Positions 35,308-45,978 are shown, counted from the stretch's first letter. The stretch: 64,000 nt of DNA from Magnetospirillum sulfuroxidans (GCF_018224925.1 NZ_JAGTUF010000008.1:62001-126000), one strand, 5' to 3'. The notes: generated from the sequence alone by a model not told the origin. A program made the numbers and translations.

Positions 35308-37374
35308 ATGTTGGATGCCATCCACGTCGATCCGGTTTTGGCCGAGCCTTTGGTGCGCGACAGCGACCTGGCGGAGTATCGTCGCGGCTTGGAGCGCCAC
35401 CGGCTGGGCGAATGGGACGGCGAACGCTTTACCGCTTTCCGTTTGCGCTTTGGCGTCTATGGGCAAAAGCAGCCGGGGGTGCAGATGGTTCGCATCAAGA
35501 TCCCCGGCGGCCGGCTGTCGCCGTCCTGGCTGCGCACCATCGGCGCCGCCAATCGTCGTTTCGCCCAAGGTGACGCCCATCTGACCACCCGCCAGGATGT
35601 GCAGATTTATTCGGTGCCGCTGGACCAAAGCGCTGAATTGCTGGAATTGCTCTACGGCAACGGCATCACCACCCGCGAGGCGTGCGGCAACACCATCCGC
35701 AATTTGACCGCTTGCGCCCTGGCCGGCGCCTGCCCGCGTGAGCTGGTCGATGCCGGCAAGGTCGCCGATCAATTGGCGCGGGCGTGGATCCGCCATCCGT
35801 TAGTGCAGAACATGCCGCGCAAACTGAAATTCTCGGTGTCTGGCTGCGCCACCGATTGCGGCCATTCCACCATCCACGATCTTGGGCTGATCGCGGTGGA
35901 AAAGGACGGGGCCAAGGGCTTTCGCATTGTCGCCGGCGGCGGGCTGGGCTCGTTGCCGCGCCCGGCGGTGGAGGTGCTGCCTTTCGTCGCCGAGACCGAT
36001 CTGCCGGCGGTGATCGAGGCCTTGGCCCGTCTGCATCAACGTTATTCCGATCGCCGTAACCGCAATGCGTCGCGGGTCAAATTCGTGGTCAAGCGTTTCG
36101 GCGAGGAAAAGTTCCGCACTTTGTTCGTTGAGGAATTCGACCGTGTCCGCGCCTTGCCGCAGCGTCCCTGGGTTGGGCTGGAATGGCGCGACGCTTTGGA
36201 AGCCCCGGTTTCCCGCGCTCCGGTCGGTTTGATCACCGCCCATGACGGCAGCGTCGCGCTGTCGGTGTTGGTGCCCCTGGGGATCTTGTCGTCGGATCAG
36301 TTGGACCGTTTGGCGGAGATCGCCGAACAGGCCGGCGTTTCCGATCTGCGGGCAACGCGGGAGCAAAATCTGGTGTTCCTGGGCGTCGCCGCCGATAAGG
36401 TGGATGCTCTGGTTGCCGGCGTGCGCGCCATCGGCTTGCAGGTTCCTGCTTCGGCCGAGGACGCGCCCAGCGTGATTTCCTGCCCCGGCACCACCACCTG
36501 CCGCATCGGCATCACCAATTCGCAGAATTTCGCCCGTCAGGCTTTTGCCTCGGCCCAATTGGACCCGTTGGCCAAGGGGATCAGCGTCCATGTTTCCGGG
36601 TGCCAGAATTCCTGCGGCCTGCATCATATCGCCGATTTCGGTCTGCACGGCGCTGCCAAAAAGGTCGATGGCCGCTCGGCTCCGCATTACCAACTCCATA
36701 TCGGCGGCGAGGCCAATAGCGGTGCGATCGGCCTGTCGGGTCCGACCATTCCGGCCAAGTTGGCCGATCAGGCCCTGAGCTTGCTGCGCCAAGCCCTGGC
36801 CGCCGGCCGCCAGCCCGGCGAAAGCGTGCGCGGTTGGGCCGAACGTCTGGGCAAGGACGGTATCGAGGCGATCCTGGCGCCGCTGGACATGGCGCAGGCC
36901 GATGGGCTGTTCGTCGATTGGGGCGATGCGGTGGATTTTCCCGGCGCGCCGCAGGCAAAGGGCGAGTGCGCCGCTCCCTTCGCCATGGATCTGTGCTACG
37001 CTGATCTGGCCGACGATGCGCTGATCGCCGCCGATCGCAACCTGATCGTCGGCCAGTCCGAGCAAGCCCGCGCCGAAGCCAGCCAAGCCTTAGTCTTTGC
37101 CTTGCGGCGGCTGCTGCATGCCCGTGGCGTTACCAGCGAAGACGGTGTGGCGTTGGAAGCCGTCGAGTCGCAGGTGGCTCAAACTTGGGGGGATGTTGCC
37201 GCGGTGGTGGAAGCCTTGGTGGCGGTGCGGGTGGCGGGTGGACAAACCGCCGACCTTTATCGCGAAGCGGTGGCCTATCTTCTCGACACCGTGACCGAGG
37301 CGGTCACTGCGCCGCCGCCGCCGGTGGTGGCCGAAATCGGCGACATCACTGCCCTGTTGGGAGCCGCGCAATGA
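35308..37374 (+). CDS. cysI: sulfite (nitrite/sulfite) reductase hemoprotein with a C-terminal extension
   Basis: A 688-residue sirohaem/4Fe-4S protein reducing sulfite to sulfide. It has the two ferredoxin-like half domains and sirohaem-binding repeats (LTTRQDVQIYSVP, GNTIRNLTACALAGACP, LKFSVSGCATDCGH). The cluster ligands are SCPGTTTC and SGCQNSC (Cx5C...Cx3C). After about residue 560 a roughly 120-residue helical domain follows (MDLCYADLADDALIAADRNL...) that ordinary CysI lacks. ATG at 35308 is chosen for its AAGAAAGGG site; a GTG at 35299 would add 3 residues. Overlaps cysH by ATGA. The electron donor is not encoded here. Confidence 0.85.
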   Translation: MLDAIHVDPVLAEPLVRDSDLAEYRRGLERHRLGEWDGERFTAFRLRFGVYGQKQPGVQMVRIKIPGGRLSPSWLRTIGAANRRFAQGDAHLTTRQDVQIYSVPLDQSAELLELLYGNGITTREACGNTIRNLTACALAGACPRELVDAGKVADQLARAWIRHPLVQNMPRKLKFSVSGCATDCGHSTIHDLGLIAVEKDGAKGFRIVAGGGLGSLPRPAVEVLPFVAETDLPAVIEALARLHQRYSDRRNRNASRVKFVVKRFGEEKFRTLFVEEFDRVRALPQRPWVGLEWRDALEAPVSRAPVGLITAHDGSVALSVLVPLGILSSDQLDRLAEIAEQAGVSDLRATREQNLVFLGVAADKVDALVAGVRAIGLQVPASAEDAPSVISCPGTTTCRIGITNSQNFARQAFASAQLDPLAKGISVHVSGCQNSCGLHHIADFGLHGAAKKVDGRSAPHYQLHIGGEANSGAIGLSGPTIPAKLADQALSLLRQALAAGRQPGESVRGWAERLGKDGIEAILAPLDMAQADGLFVDWGDAVDFPGAPQAKGECAAPFAMDLCYADLADDALIAADRNLIVGQSEQARAEASQALVFALRRLLHARGVTSEDGVALEAVESQVAQTWGDVAAVVEALVAVRVAGGQTADLYREAVAYLLDTVTEAVTAPPPPVVAEIGDITALLGAAQ

Positions 37375-38066
37375 ACTCCGTCGATTACAGCGCCACCTAT
37401 GGGCATCTGTCGGGAGCTGAACTTATCACGGTCATGACCCGCCAGGTGTTTCCCGGCCGCATCGCCGTGACCTCGTCGTTCGGAGCCGAATCGGCGGTAT
37501 TGCTGGATCTGGTGGCCCAGGTCGATCCCTCGGTGCCGGTGATCTTCCTTGACACCGGTGAATTATTCGACGAGACGCTGGAATATCGCTATCGGCTGGA
37601 GCGCCAGTTGGGCCTGACCGATGTGCGAGTGGTTCGTCCGGCCTCCGAGGATTTAGCCGAAGCCGAGGATTTGTGGCGCACCGATCACGACCGTTGTTGC
37701 CACCTGCGCAAGGTGCTGCCGCTGGCGCGGGCGGTGGAAGGCTTCGACGCCCTGATCGACGGCCGCAAGCAGGCCCACGGTTTCGAGCGCGAAGCCTTAT
37801 CGACGGTCGCGTTTGCCGGCGGCGTGGTCAAGGTCAGCCCATTGGCCAATTGGGACGAGGACGCGGTGCGCAAGACCTTTGTCGCCCGTCGGCTGCCCAG
37901 CCATCCATTGGTGGAGCAGGGCTATCGCTCCATCGGCTGCTGGCCGTGCACGCGGCCGACCAAGCCGGGCGAATCCGCCCGTGCCGGGCGTTGGGCCGGC
38001 AGCGCCAAGACTGAATGCGGAATCCATACCTCTCTTGTCCTTGGCCGCGATGGCGCCGGGATCTGA
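37371..38066 (+). CDS. cysH: adenylyl/phosphoadenylyl-sulfate reductase
   Basis: A 231-residue CysH. The PP-loop motif ([17 protein letters not shown]), a pair of double cysteines CC...CxxC (DRCCHLRK and GCWPCTRP) that bind a 4Fe-4S cluster in APS-type reductases, and the catalytic ECGIH near the C-terminus. The cluster cysteines favour APS as substrate, although an APS kinase domain is encoded two genes on. Coupled to cysI. Confidence 0.9.
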   Translation: MNSVDYSATYGHLSGAELITVMTRQVFPGRIAVTSSFGAESAVLLDLVAQVDPSVPVIFLDTGELFDETLEYRYRLERQLGLTDVRVVRPASEDLAEAEDLWRTDHDRCCHLRKVLPLARAVEGFDALIDGRKQAHGFEREALSTVAFAGGVVKVSPLANWDEDAVRKTFVARRLPSHPLVEQGYRSIGCWPCTRPTKPGESARAGRWAGSAKTECGIHTSLVLGRDGAGI

Positions 38067-38076
38067 CGGAAAGAAG

Positions 38077-38880
38077 ATGATGAACGACCTCGATCAACTG
38101 GAAGCGCAATCCATCTACATCCTGCGCGAAGCCTTCAACCGCCTGGACAAGATCGCCATGCTGTGGTCCATCGGCAAGGACAGCAACGTCATGCTGTGGC
38201 TGGCCCGCAAGGCGTTTTTCGGTCATGTGCCGTTTCCGGTGCTGCATGTGGATACCAGCTACAAGATTCCCGAAATGATCGAGTTCCGCGATCGCGTCGC
38301 CACGGAATGGAATCTGCCGCTGATCATCGGTCAGAACAAGGCCGCCCTGGCGGCGGGCATGAGCCCCGAGCAAGGCCGCGTCACCTGCTGTTCGGCCTTG
38401 AAGACCGAAGGCTTGAAGGCGTTGTTGGCCGAGCACGGCTATACCGGCGTCATCGCCGGCATCCGCCGCGACGAGGAAGGGACTCGGGCCAAGGAACGGG
38501 TGTTTTCTCCCCGCAACGACACCAACGAATGGGACGTGCGCGACCAGCCGCCGGAATTCTGGGACCAGTTCAAGACCGATTTCGCCCCCGGCACCCATCT
38601 GCGCATCCATCCGCTGCTGGCCTGGACCGAATTGGACGTGTGGCGTTACATCGCCCGCGAAGGCATCCCGGTGGTCGATCTGTACTTCGCCAAGAATGGC
38701 CGGCGCTATCGCAGCTTGGGCTGCGCCCCGTGCACCGGTTCCATCGCCTCGACCGCGTCCACTGTGGACGAGATCGTCGAGGAACTGGAGACCACCAAGA
38801 CGTCCGAACGCGCCGGCCGCGCCCAGGACCGTGAATCCGAAGATGCCTTCGAGCGGCTGCGCGCCGCCGGCTACATGTAA
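38077..38880 (+). CDS. cysD: sulfate adenylyltransferase small subunit
   Basis: A 267-residue PAPS-reductase-fold ATP sulfurylase subunit. [21 protein letters not shown] carries the PP-loop, and [29 protein letters not shown] and [11 protein letters not shown] match CysD. It works with the CysN GTPase to make APS from sulfate and ATP. ATG ATG at 38077/38080 after GGAAAGAAG. Confidence 0.93.
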   Translation: MMNDLDQLEAQSIYILREAFNRLDKIAMLWSIGKDSNVMLWLARKAFFGHVPFPVLHVDTSYKIPEMIEFRDRVATEWNLPLIIGQNKAALAAGMSPEQGRVTCCSALKTEGLKALLAEHGYTGVIAGIRRDEEGTRAKERVFSPRNDTNEWDVRDQPPEFWDQFKTDFAPGTHLRIHPLLAWTELDVWRYIAREGIPVVDLYFAKNGRRYRSLGCAPCTGSIASTASTVDEIVEELETTKTSERAGRAQDRESEDAFERLRAAGYM

Positions 38881-38898
38881 GCAAGGGACGCCCTGATC

Positions 38899-40752
38899 AT
38901 GTCCAACACTTCCCCGCTGAAAATCGTTGTCGTCGGTCACGTCGATCACGGCAAATCCACCCTGGTCGGCCGCGTGCTGCACGAAACCGGCGCGCTTCCC
39001 GAAGGCAAGGTCGAATACCTGAAAGAAGTTTGCGACAAGCGCGGCATGCCGTTCGAATGGGCATTCGTCATGGACGCGCTTCAGGCCGAACGCGATCAAG
39101 GCATCACCATCGACACCTCGCAATTGCGCTTCCACACCGGCAACCGGCCGGTGCTGATCATCGACGCCCCCGGTCACAAGGAATTCCTGAAGAACATGAT
39201 CACCGGCGCCGCCTCGGCCGAGGCGGCATTGTTGGTCATCGACGCCGACGAAGGGGTGCAGGAACAATCGCGCCGCCATGGCTATCTGCTGCATCTTCTG
39301 GGCCTGACCCAGATCGCGGTGGCCGTCAACAAGATGGATCTGGTCGAGTGGTCGGAAAGCCGTTTCCACGAAGTCGAAGCCGAAATCCGCGCCTATCTGG
39401 GCGGCATCGGCGTGATCCCGACCCATGTGGTGCCGGTGTCGGCCCGTGGCGGCGATAATATCGCCACCGCCTCGACAAAGTCGCCCTGGTATCAGGGGCC
39501 ATCGGTGATCGGCGCGCTTGATGGTTTTTCCGCCGCCGCCTCGGTCACCGATCTGGGCCTGCGTCTGCCGGTGCAAGATGTCTATAAATTCGATCATCGC
39601 CGCATCATCGCCGGCCGCATCGAAAGCGGCCGGATCAAGGTCGGCGACCGATTGGTGTTCTCGCCCTCGGGCAAATCGGCGCGCATCGCCTCGATCGAAG
39701 GTTGGGCGGGCAGCGACATCAGCGTGGTGACCGCCCATGCCGGCCAGTCGGTGGGCGTCACCCTGGACGAGCCGATTTTCGTCGAACGCGGCCAAGTCGC
39801 CCATCTGGCCGAAGGCGCCCCCGCCTTGGCCCATGAAATCCGCGCCCGCGTATTCTGGTTGGGCCGCGATCCGCTGGCTTTGGGTGACCGCTTAAAGTTA
39901 AAGCTGGCCACCGCTGAATATCATGTCGAGGTCGCCGCCATCGAGCGGGTCATCGACGTCGAGGATTTGGGCAGCCATCAAGGCGCCCAGGTCGGCCGCA
40001 ATGCCGTGGCCGAAGTGGTGCTGCGCTCACGTGGGGCGATGGCTTTCGACAGCTTTGGCGACAATGCCCGGCTGGGTCGTTTCGTTCTGGTTCATGGTTA
40101 TGACATTGTCGGCGGCGGTATCATCGCCCAGGCGCTGGACAACCGGAACATCTTCCAGGTTGACCATCAGGTGACCACCGAATCCCGTGCCCGTGCCAAT
40201 GGCCACAAGGGCGGGGTGCTGTGGCTGACCGGTCTGTCGGGGGCCGGCAAGTCGACCATTGCCATGGAACTGGAAAAGCGTCTGTTCCAAAAGGGCTGGC
40301 AGATCAATGTGCTGGACGGCGACAATGTCCGTCACGGGTTGTGCTCGGATCTGGGCTTCTCGCACGAAGACCGTACCGAGAATATCCGCCGGGTGGGCGA
40401 GGCGGCGCATCTGTTCGCCCGCGCCGGGATGCTGGTGATCACGGCATTCATCAGCCCCTATCGCGCCGATCGCGACCGGGTGCGGTCCATTGATCCCCAG
40501 GCGTTTCACGAAATCCACATCGCCACCGATCTGGAAGAATGCGAACGCCGCGATCCCAAGGGGCTGTACCGCAAGGCACGCAAGGGCGAGATCGCCGATT
40601 TCACCGGCATTTCCGCCCCCTACGAGGCTCCGGAAAATCCAGAATTGGCGCTTAATACCGACGGCAAATCGGTAGAGGAAACGGTGTCGGAACTGGTCGC
40701 CTATGTGGAAGCCGAATTCGGCCGCAATGCGGTTGAATCCCGCAGCGCTTAA
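38899..40752 (+). CDS. cysNC: bifunctional sulfate adenylyltransferase large subunit / APS kinase
   Basis: A 617-residue fusion. The N-terminal GTPase (CysN) has GHVDHGKST (13-21), DAPGHKEF and NKMD, followed by EF-Tu-like beta barrels. The C-terminal APS kinase (CysC, from about 435) has [18 protein letters not shown] and the [13 protein letters not shown] region. GTP hydrolysis drives APS formation by CysD, and the kinase makes PAPS. Starts 18 bases after cysD; last gene before a terminator. Confidence 0.95.
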   Translation: MSNTSPLKIVVVGHVDHGKSTLVGRVLHETGALPEGKVEYLKEVCDKRGMPFEWAFVMDALQAERDQGITIDTSQLRFHTGNRPVLIIDAPGHKEFLKNMITGAASAEAALLVIDADEGVQEQSRRHGYLLHLLGLTQIAVAVNKMDLVEWSESRFHEVEAEIRAYLGGIGVIPTHVVPVSARGGDNIATASTKSPWYQGPSVIGALDGFSAAASVTDLGLRLPVQDVYKFDHRRIIAGRIESGRIKVGDRLVFSPSGKSARIASIEGWAGSDISVVTAHAGQSVGVTLDEPIFVERGQVAHLAEGAPALAHEIRARVFWLGRDPLALGDRLKLKLATAEYHVEVAAIERVIDVEDLGSHQGAQVGRNAVAEVVLRSRGAMAFDSFGDNARLGRFVLVHGYDIVGGGIIAQALDNRNIFQVDHQVTTESRARANGHKGGVLWLTGLSGAGKSTIAMELEKRLFQKGWQINVLDGDNVRHGLCSDLGFSHEDRTENIRRVGEAAHLFARAGMLVITAFISPYRADRDRVRSIDPQAFHEIHIATDLEECERRDPKGLYRKARKGEIADFTGISAPYEAPENPELALNTDGKSVEETVSELVAYVEAEFGRNAVESRSA

Positions 40753-40783
40753 TCAATAAGGATGAGGTCTGGGTTAAAGTATT

Positions 40784-40806
40784 GGGGCGAAGCATACCTT
40801 CGCCCC
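40784..40806 (+). terminator. terminator of the cys operon
   Basis: GGGGCGAA-GCATACC-TTCGCCCC followed by CCTTGTTCTT. Lies 32 bases after the cysNC stop. Confidence 0.7.
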
Positions 40807-40877
40807 CCTTGTTCTTATCCTCTTGCGACCTCACACTGATTGAAAGGTAATACCAATAAAAATTGCGGGGAGATGGC

Positions 40878-42578
40878 GTGGGGACAAACCGGCTCCGGAT
40901 TAAATCGACAATCATGGTCGGGCCATTCCGCCGCCGCGCGGTCGTCTCGCGGCTGCGCTCGCGCATCAGCGAATTGGAACTGGCGCAAAAGGAAGCCAAT
41001 TCCGCCCGCGATGCCCTGATGGCCACCACCAAGGCGTTGCGCGAAAGCGAGGAGCGTTACGCCCTTGCCATGCGCGGCCCCAATGAAGGGTTGTGGGATT
41101 GGAACCCGATCAGCAAGGAATTGTACCTGTCGGCCCGACTGCTGGCGATCTTGGGTTTTTCCGGCGAAACCGTGCGCACCAATTCGCATGAATGGCTGAA
41201 GATGGTGCATCCCGATGACCGCGGTTATTACCAAGAGACCTTGATCCGTTACCTCAAGGGCGGCAGCGATTACTTTGAAAGCGAATACCGGGTGCGGGAC
41301 CGCAATGGCGAGTACCGCTGGATTTTATCGCGCGGATTGGCGGTGCGCGATGAGCAAGGCATCGCCACCCGCATGGTCGGATCGTTGGGGGACATCACTG
41401 ACCGCAAACGGCGCGAAGCGATCTTGCGCGCCAGCGAATCCCGTTTCCGCTCGCTGGTCGAGGTCGCCGCCAGCATCATCGTCGTCGTCGGCGGTGATGG
41501 CCGGGTGCAGGAATTCAACCGCGAGGCCGAGCGCATGTTCGGCCTGACCGCCGCTGTCGCCATCGGCAAGTTGTGGGGGGAGATCTTGGGGCGCGATCAT
41601 GTGGGCGCCGATGGGGGGGTGTTCGACCAATGGCTTGCCCATGTGCGCGAAGGACAGGAAATCCGCGACCACGAAACCGTTTTGGGGCAATACATCATTT
41701 CGTGGAACCTGGCGCCGCTGGATAGCGACGATGACGGCGTCGTCATCGTCGGCCAGGACATCACCGACCGCCGACGGGCGGAAACGGCGTTGCGTCAGGC
41801 CAACGACCTGCTGGAATATCGCGTTGCCGCCCGCACCGAGGAAGCCGAATCGGCGCGGCGGCAGGCCGAGGCCGCCAATCACTACAAAAGCGAGTTCCTG
41901 GCCAATATGAGCCACGAATTGCGCACCCCCCTTAACGCCATCATCGGCTTTTCCGACGCCATGCGGTTGGAAGTGATGGGGAAGATGGAAAATCCGCTTT
42001 ATAAGGAATACGTCCAAGCCATCTGGGAATCCGGCACTCATTTATTGTCCATCATCAACGAGGTGTTGGACCTGTCCAAGGTCGAGGCCGGTCATTTCGA
42101 CCTGACGCCCGAATGGTTGCCGCTGGTGCCGCTGGCCGAACAGGTGATCCGGTTGATGGCGGAAAAAGCCATGCGCCATCGTCTGGATCTGCGCTTGCAC
42201 ACGGAATGCGACCCCGGCCAGGCCTTGGTTGACCCCTTGCGCTTCAAGCAGGTGCTTTTCAATCTGTTGGCCAATTCCGTCAAGTTCACCCCGGCTGGCG
42301 GTCATGTCATCTTGGCCCTGGGCCGAGATGGCCTGGGGGTATGGATCAAGGTCACCGATTCCGGTATCGGCATGCACGCCAAGGATATCGACCGGGTGCT
42401 GGAACCTTATGTGCAGGTCGAGTGCGACCTTAGCCGCCAGTTCGCCGGAACCGGTCTGGGATTGCCGCTGGCCAAGCGCTTCATCGAATTGCATGGCGGC
42501 ACCCTGACCTTGGACAGCCAGCCGGGGCAGGGCACCACGGTGACCATCCGGCTTTCTTCTCCGCCCTTGGATTGCTAG
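40878..42578 (+). CDS. PAS-domain sensor histidine kinase
   Basis: A cytoplasmic kinase of about 566 residues. A coiled coil (RLRSRISELELAQKEANSAR) leads to PAS 1 (PAS_3/PAC, LWDWNPISKELYLSARLLAI...GEYRWILSRG), PAS 2, HisKA (FLANMSHELRTPLNAIIGFSD, His acceptor) and HATPase (NLLANSVKF; DSGIGM; GTGLGLPL). GTG 40878 is chosen because GGGGAG lies 5 bases upstream; ATG 40914 is the alternative. No partner regulator is adjacent. Confidence 0.88.
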   Translation: MGTNRLRIKSTIMVGPFRRRAVVSRLRSRISELELAQKEANSARDALMATTKALRESEERYALAMRGPNEGLWDWNPISKELYLSARLLAILGFSGETVRTNSHEWLKMVHPDDRGYYQETLIRYLKGGSDYFESEYRVRDRNGEYRWILSRGLAVRDEQGIATRMVGSLGDITDRKRREAILRASESRFRSLVEVAASIIVVVGGDGRVQEFNREAERMFGLTAAVAIGKLWGEILGRDHVGADGGVFDQWLAHVREGQEIRDHETVLGQYIISWNLAPLDSDDDGVVIVGQDITDRRRAETALRQANDLLEYRVAARTEEAESARRQAEAANHYKSEFLANMSHELRTPLNAIIGFSDAMRLEVMGKMENPLYKEYVQAIWESGTHLLSIINEVLDLSKVEAGHFDLTPEWLPLVPLAEQVIRLMAEKAMRHRLDLRLHTECDPGQALVDPLRFKQVLFNLLANSVKFTPAGGHVILALGRDGLGVWIKVTDSGIGMHAKDIDRVLEPYVQVECDLSRQFAGTGLGLPLAKRFIELHGGTLTLDSQPGQGTTVTIRLSSPPLDC

Positions 42579-42609
42579 TCTGTGGGCGCAGCAGTCAAGG
42601 AGTGTTCCC

Positions 42610-43989
42610 ATGTCCGGTTTTGATTTCGACCTTGTCACCATCGGCGCCGGTTCCGGCGGCGTGCGCGCTTCGCGCATGGCCGCGCGGTTGGGCAAAAGGG
42701 TGGCGGTGGCCGAGGAAAGCCGGGTCGGCGGCACCTGCGTCATGCGCGGTTGCGTGCCGAAAAAGCTGCTGGTCATGGGCGCTCATATGGCCGAGGAAAT
42801 CGAGGACGCCGCCGGCTTTGGCTGGGATATCGGCGATGTTTCGTTCGATTGGGGCCGTCTGGTCAGCGCCAAGAACGCCGAATTGAACCGGTTGGAAGGC
42901 GTCTATCACCGCCTTTTGCGCGATTCCGGCGTCACCGTGCTGGAAGGGCGCGGCACCGTCATTGATGCCCATACCATCGCCGCCGGCGGGAAACCTTATT
43001 CGGCCGAACACATCCTGATCGCCACCGGCGGCCGGCCATCCTTGCCCAATATCCCCGGCATCGAACATGCCATCACCTCGAACGAGGCGTTGGACCTGCT
43101 GCAATTGCCCAAATCCATCGCCATCGTCGGCGGCGGCTATATCGCGGTGGAATTCGCCGGCATCTTCAATGCGCTGGGGGTGGCGGTGACGCAAATCCTG
43201 CGCGGCGAGGCGACCTTGCGTGGCTTCGATCAAGATATCCGCGCCGCCTTGGACGAGGCTTTGGTCGCCAAGGGCGTCGATCTGCGTTGCGATACTCGGG
43301 TTCTGTCCATTGAAAAGGTCGCCGGCGGTTACGATCTGCGGCTGTCGGGCGACGAATCGTTGCGTGTCGATCTGGTCATGTACGCTACCGGCCGCGCCCC
43401 CAATACCGCCGGTCTGGGGCTGGTGGAAGCCGGGGTGCGGCTGGACGCCAACGGCGCCGTGGTGGTGGACGAATATTCGCGCAGCTCGGCGCCATCCATC
43501 TATGCCATCGGCGACGTCACCGACCGCATGAACCTGACCCCGGTGGCCATCGCCGAGGCCATGGCCCTGGTCAGCAGCCTCTATCTCGGCGCCCCGCGCA
43601 CGGTCGATTACGACAACGTCCCCACCGCCGTCTTCTCCATGCCGACCATCTCCACCGTCGGCCTGACCGAGGAACAGGCCCGCGCCAAGCTGGGCTGCGC
43701 CATCGACGTCTATGTGTCGCGCTTCAAGCCGATGAAGAACACCCTGTCCGGCCGCGACGAACGTTCGCTGATGAAGATGATCGTCGATCGCGCCACCGAC
43801 AAGGTCCTGGGCATCCACGTGCTTGGCCCCGACGCCGCCGAAATGGTCCAAGGCTTCGCCGTGGCGCTGAAATGCGGCGCCACCAAGGCCCAAATCGACG
43901 CCACCATCGGCATCCACCCGACGGCGGCGGAAGAACTGGTGACCATGCGCGACAAACGCCCCGACCCCAGCCCGGAATGCCAGGAATAA
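42610..43989 (+). CDS. gor: glutathione-disulfide reductase
   Basis: A 459-residue FAD/NADPH disulfide oxidoreductase. GAGSGGVRASR near the N-terminus binds FAD. The redox pair is in GGTCVMRGCVPKKL (Cx4C). A second Rossmann motif (IVGGGYIAVEFAG), YAIGDVTDRMNLTPVAI and the C-terminal catalytic HPTAAEELVTM complete it. GCVPKK with RAS near the N-terminus fits glutathione reductase rather than lipoamide dehydrogenase. Keeps glutathione reduced; follows the kinase gene by 31 bases. Confidence 0.9.
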   Translation: MSGFDFDLVTIGAGSGGVRASRMAARLGKRVAVAEESRVGGTCVMRGCVPKKLLVMGAHMAEEIEDAAGFGWDIGDVSFDWGRLVSAKNAELNRLEGVYHRLLRDSGVTVLEGRGTVIDAHTIAAGGKPYSAEHILIATGGRPSLPNIPGIEHAITSNEALDLLQLPKSIAIVGGGYIAVEFAGIFNALGVAVTQILRGEATLRGFDQDIRAALDEALVAKGVDLRCDTRVLSIEKVAGGYDLRLSGDESLRVDLVMYATGRAPNTAGLGLVEAGVRLDANGAVVVDEYSRSSAPSIYAIGDVTDRMNLTPVAIAEAMALVSSLYLGAPRTVDYDNVPTAVFSMPTISTVGLTEEQARAKLGCAIDVYVSRFKPMKNTLSGRDERSLMKMIVDRATDKVLGIHVLGPDAAEMVQGFAVALKCGATKAQIDATIGIHPTAAEELVTMRDKRPDPSPECQE

Positions 43990-44220
43990 GGAGATGGGCG
44001 CGGGAATGGTGTTCCGGCTTATTGCCGGCCGCTCCGCTGAAGGTAGTTCAGTTGTCCGCTTTGCGCCCAAAGGGGGCGTTCTCGGATCTAATCGTGGTGC
44101 CCGAATGCGGACATAGCGGCATCCAAAATTGATGCCGGGAGTTTGTTATGGCATCCACTGAATTGCGGCACTGAGATCACCGCTTCAATGAAAAAACAAA
44201 TATCATGTGAACAATCGGTC

Positions 44221-44650
44221 AAGCAGCGCCCTTGCGCTGCTTCAGTTCGTCGTTGCATGTATTTATGGCGGCAAGGGAGATGTCTATCAGTTCATCCGCA
44301 AGCGTAAGCATTGGCACAGGCGGGCGATCCGGCGGTGAAGCTGGTCGATGGCGGGTGAGGACATGGCAGCGAGAGTCAAGCCGGTCATGTCGACGGCGTC
44401 GATCACCGATCGTGGATTGGAATTCCCCAACGCTGGCATGTCGGCTCTTCCAGATCGCTGTCATTGGGGGGAGATGGCAATTGCGCAGCAGCTTGTGCCC
44501 CTCGGCGATGCGGGCCAGCAGGTATTTTCCTCCATGGATAGGCCCATGGACTGGGCGACCGTGTTGGCGCGGTCGAAGGCGAGGCCGCTGTCTTTGAAGC
44601 TGAGGGGGGGGATTTCCTCACTGACACGGGAAATATGGCCTTTGTCGCAA
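44221..44650 (-). pseudogene. decayed gene of unknown family
   Basis: Protein-like stretches on the minus strand are split over frames: GHISRVSEEIPPLSFKDSGL then FDRANTVAQSMGLSMEEN; LLARIAEGHKLLRNC; VDMTGLTLAAMSSPAIDQLH then RRIARLCQ; and MLTLADELIDISLAAINTCN followed by DELKQRKGAA. At least three frameshifts are needed to join them. The segments read as a helical, possibly phasin-like protein. The family assignment is a guess; the decay is clear. The surrounding 43990-44220 and 44650-44920 hold no other gene. Confidence 0.5.
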
Positions 44651-44923
44651 GCTTTTGCCGACCCGTCACGGGGGATTGGTGGGCTGTGGCAACGGATGCG
44701 GATGCAGTCGCAATCCAGCGAGGGTGGATTGGGCAAAAGTCGCAAGCCCCCTGCGCGAGGCGACCCGATACCCGCAGAATTTCACGACTTATGAATCCAG
44801 CAGAAAAAAAGAGGCGAGGGAGAAGCTACTGTGACAGCCGCCCGGCGCCGATCAGGCGCCACCCTCGTCCACTACGTCGAACACCTCAAGCGGATCACTT
44901 GCGCCTGATCGGACAAGACAGCG

Positions 44924-45325
44924 TCAGGAGGCGCGGCGCAACCGGACGATAACGTCGATTCCGGCGACTTCCATCCCTTCGGGCGCATCCGGCAAGCCGA
45001 GAACCTGGGGCTGGCACCCCGGGATGTCTTCGATGCGGCCGGTGGCTTCGTGGTAGAAATGGTGGTGTTCGGCGGTGTTGGTGCAAAACCAGCTGCGCTC
45101 GCCCATGGGAACCCGCTTGACCAGACCGGCGGCGGCGAATTCGTTCAAGGTGTTGTAGACGGTGGCCAGCGACAAGCGCATGCCCTGGGAAAGCGCTTCC
45201 TGGTGCAGGCTATCGGGGGTCAGGTGGCGGCTGCCGCCATCCTCGATCAGTCGGCCGATGGTAAGGCGCTGGCGGGTGGGGCGGATTTCGACGCTTCTTA
45301 GCGTCGCTTCGTCGATGCGCAGCAC
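44924..45325 (-). CDS. Fur-family regulator, Irr-like
   Basis: A 133-residue Fur-superfamily protein with the winged-helix part (RPTRQRLTIGRLI...LSLATVYNTLNEFAAAGLVKRV) and the metal- or haem-sensing region NTAEHHHFYHEATGRIEDI. The HHH motif and lack of CxxC zinc motifs are typical of Irr. It starts with GTG at 45325. The next minus-strand gene upstream is headed by a Fur-like box. Confidence 0.82.
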   Translation of the reverse strand: MLRIDEATLRSVEIRPTRQRLTIGRLIEDGGSRHLTPDSLHQEALSQGMRLSLATVYNTLNEFAAAGLVKRVPMGERSWFCTNTAEHHHFYHEATGRIEDIPGCQPQVLGLPDAPEGMEVAGIDVIVRLRRAS

Positions 45326-45345
45326 GTCTTATTCTCCAAATAACC

Positions 45346-45978
45346 TTAATTTGAGATGCAGTTTAGGCGCAATCCATGAGCGGAACAACCATCTCCTCGG
45401 GTAGAATCGCGGGTATCGTTCATCTCACGCATCCGTTGCAACAATTCAAGGTCTCGGCGCAGGGTCTCGGTGTGATGGGTGCTCCACATGCGGCCAAAGC
45501 AGCCGGGGGCGTGACAATCGGCGCACGAATCGGGCCGGCGGTCCAATTCCTCTTGGTGGGCGGCGATCAGATCGGTCAGATGCAGGCGGCGTTCGTCGGC
45601 GGCGGCAAGATCGAGGAAGGCCAGTTTCAGCCGGGTCCCCACCTGCCCCAGCGGGGTGGTCGGCCGCTCGATCGGCAAGGCCAGCATCATGGCCAGAATG
45701 CCGCTCCCCTGGGGGGTGATGGTGAACAGGTTGTAATTGCCGTCATGGCAAAAGCTGAGATGTCGCGCCCGCGCCATTTCATCCAGGCAATCGCAGACCA
45801 GTTGCGCCGACGGCGACCATTGTCCGGCGGCGATGGTGTCGATGCAGGCGCAGATTGCCGCCGCCGTCGTGGCGCCACGGCTGGCGCTGCCCAACGCCGC
45901 CAGCCAAATAAAATCACCCGGCCCCATGGGACGGCTGGAGCCGGTGAAGGTAAAGGCAGTGACGCGGGAATGGCTCAT
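45346..45978 (-). CDS. probable PadR-like winged-helix protein under iron control
   Basis: A 210-residue protein. The central part (CDCLDEMARARHLSFCHDGN, YNLFTITPQGSGILAMML) fits a PadR/MarR-type winged helix, and the C-terminus is helical with a Cys cluster (CADCHAPGCFGRMW) that might bind metal. The family assignment is moderate. A 19-bp Fur-type palindrome begins 17 bases upstream of its ATG, and an Irr-like gene follows 20 bases downstream, so it is likely part of iron regulation. Confidence 0.6.
   Translation of the reverse strand: MSHSRVTAFTFTGSSRPMGPGDFIWLAALGSASRGATTAAAICACIDTIAAGQWSPSAQLVCDCLDEMARARHLSFCHDGNYNLFTITPQGSGILAMMLALPIERPTTPLGQVGTRLKLAFLDLAAADERRLHLTDLIAAHQEELDRRPDSCADCHAPGCFGRMWSTHHTETLRRDLELLQRMREMNDTRDSTRGDGCSAHGLRLNCISN

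Noticed and set aside
35800-37086. Long open frame antisense to cysI
   Set aside because: High-GC third-position bias keeps antisense frames open; the sense strand encodes a complete, conserved sulfite reductase.
37834-39834. Very long antisense open frame over cysH, cysD and cysNC
   Set aside because: Gly/Asp/His-rich low-information protein with no domain, covering three well-supported sense genes.
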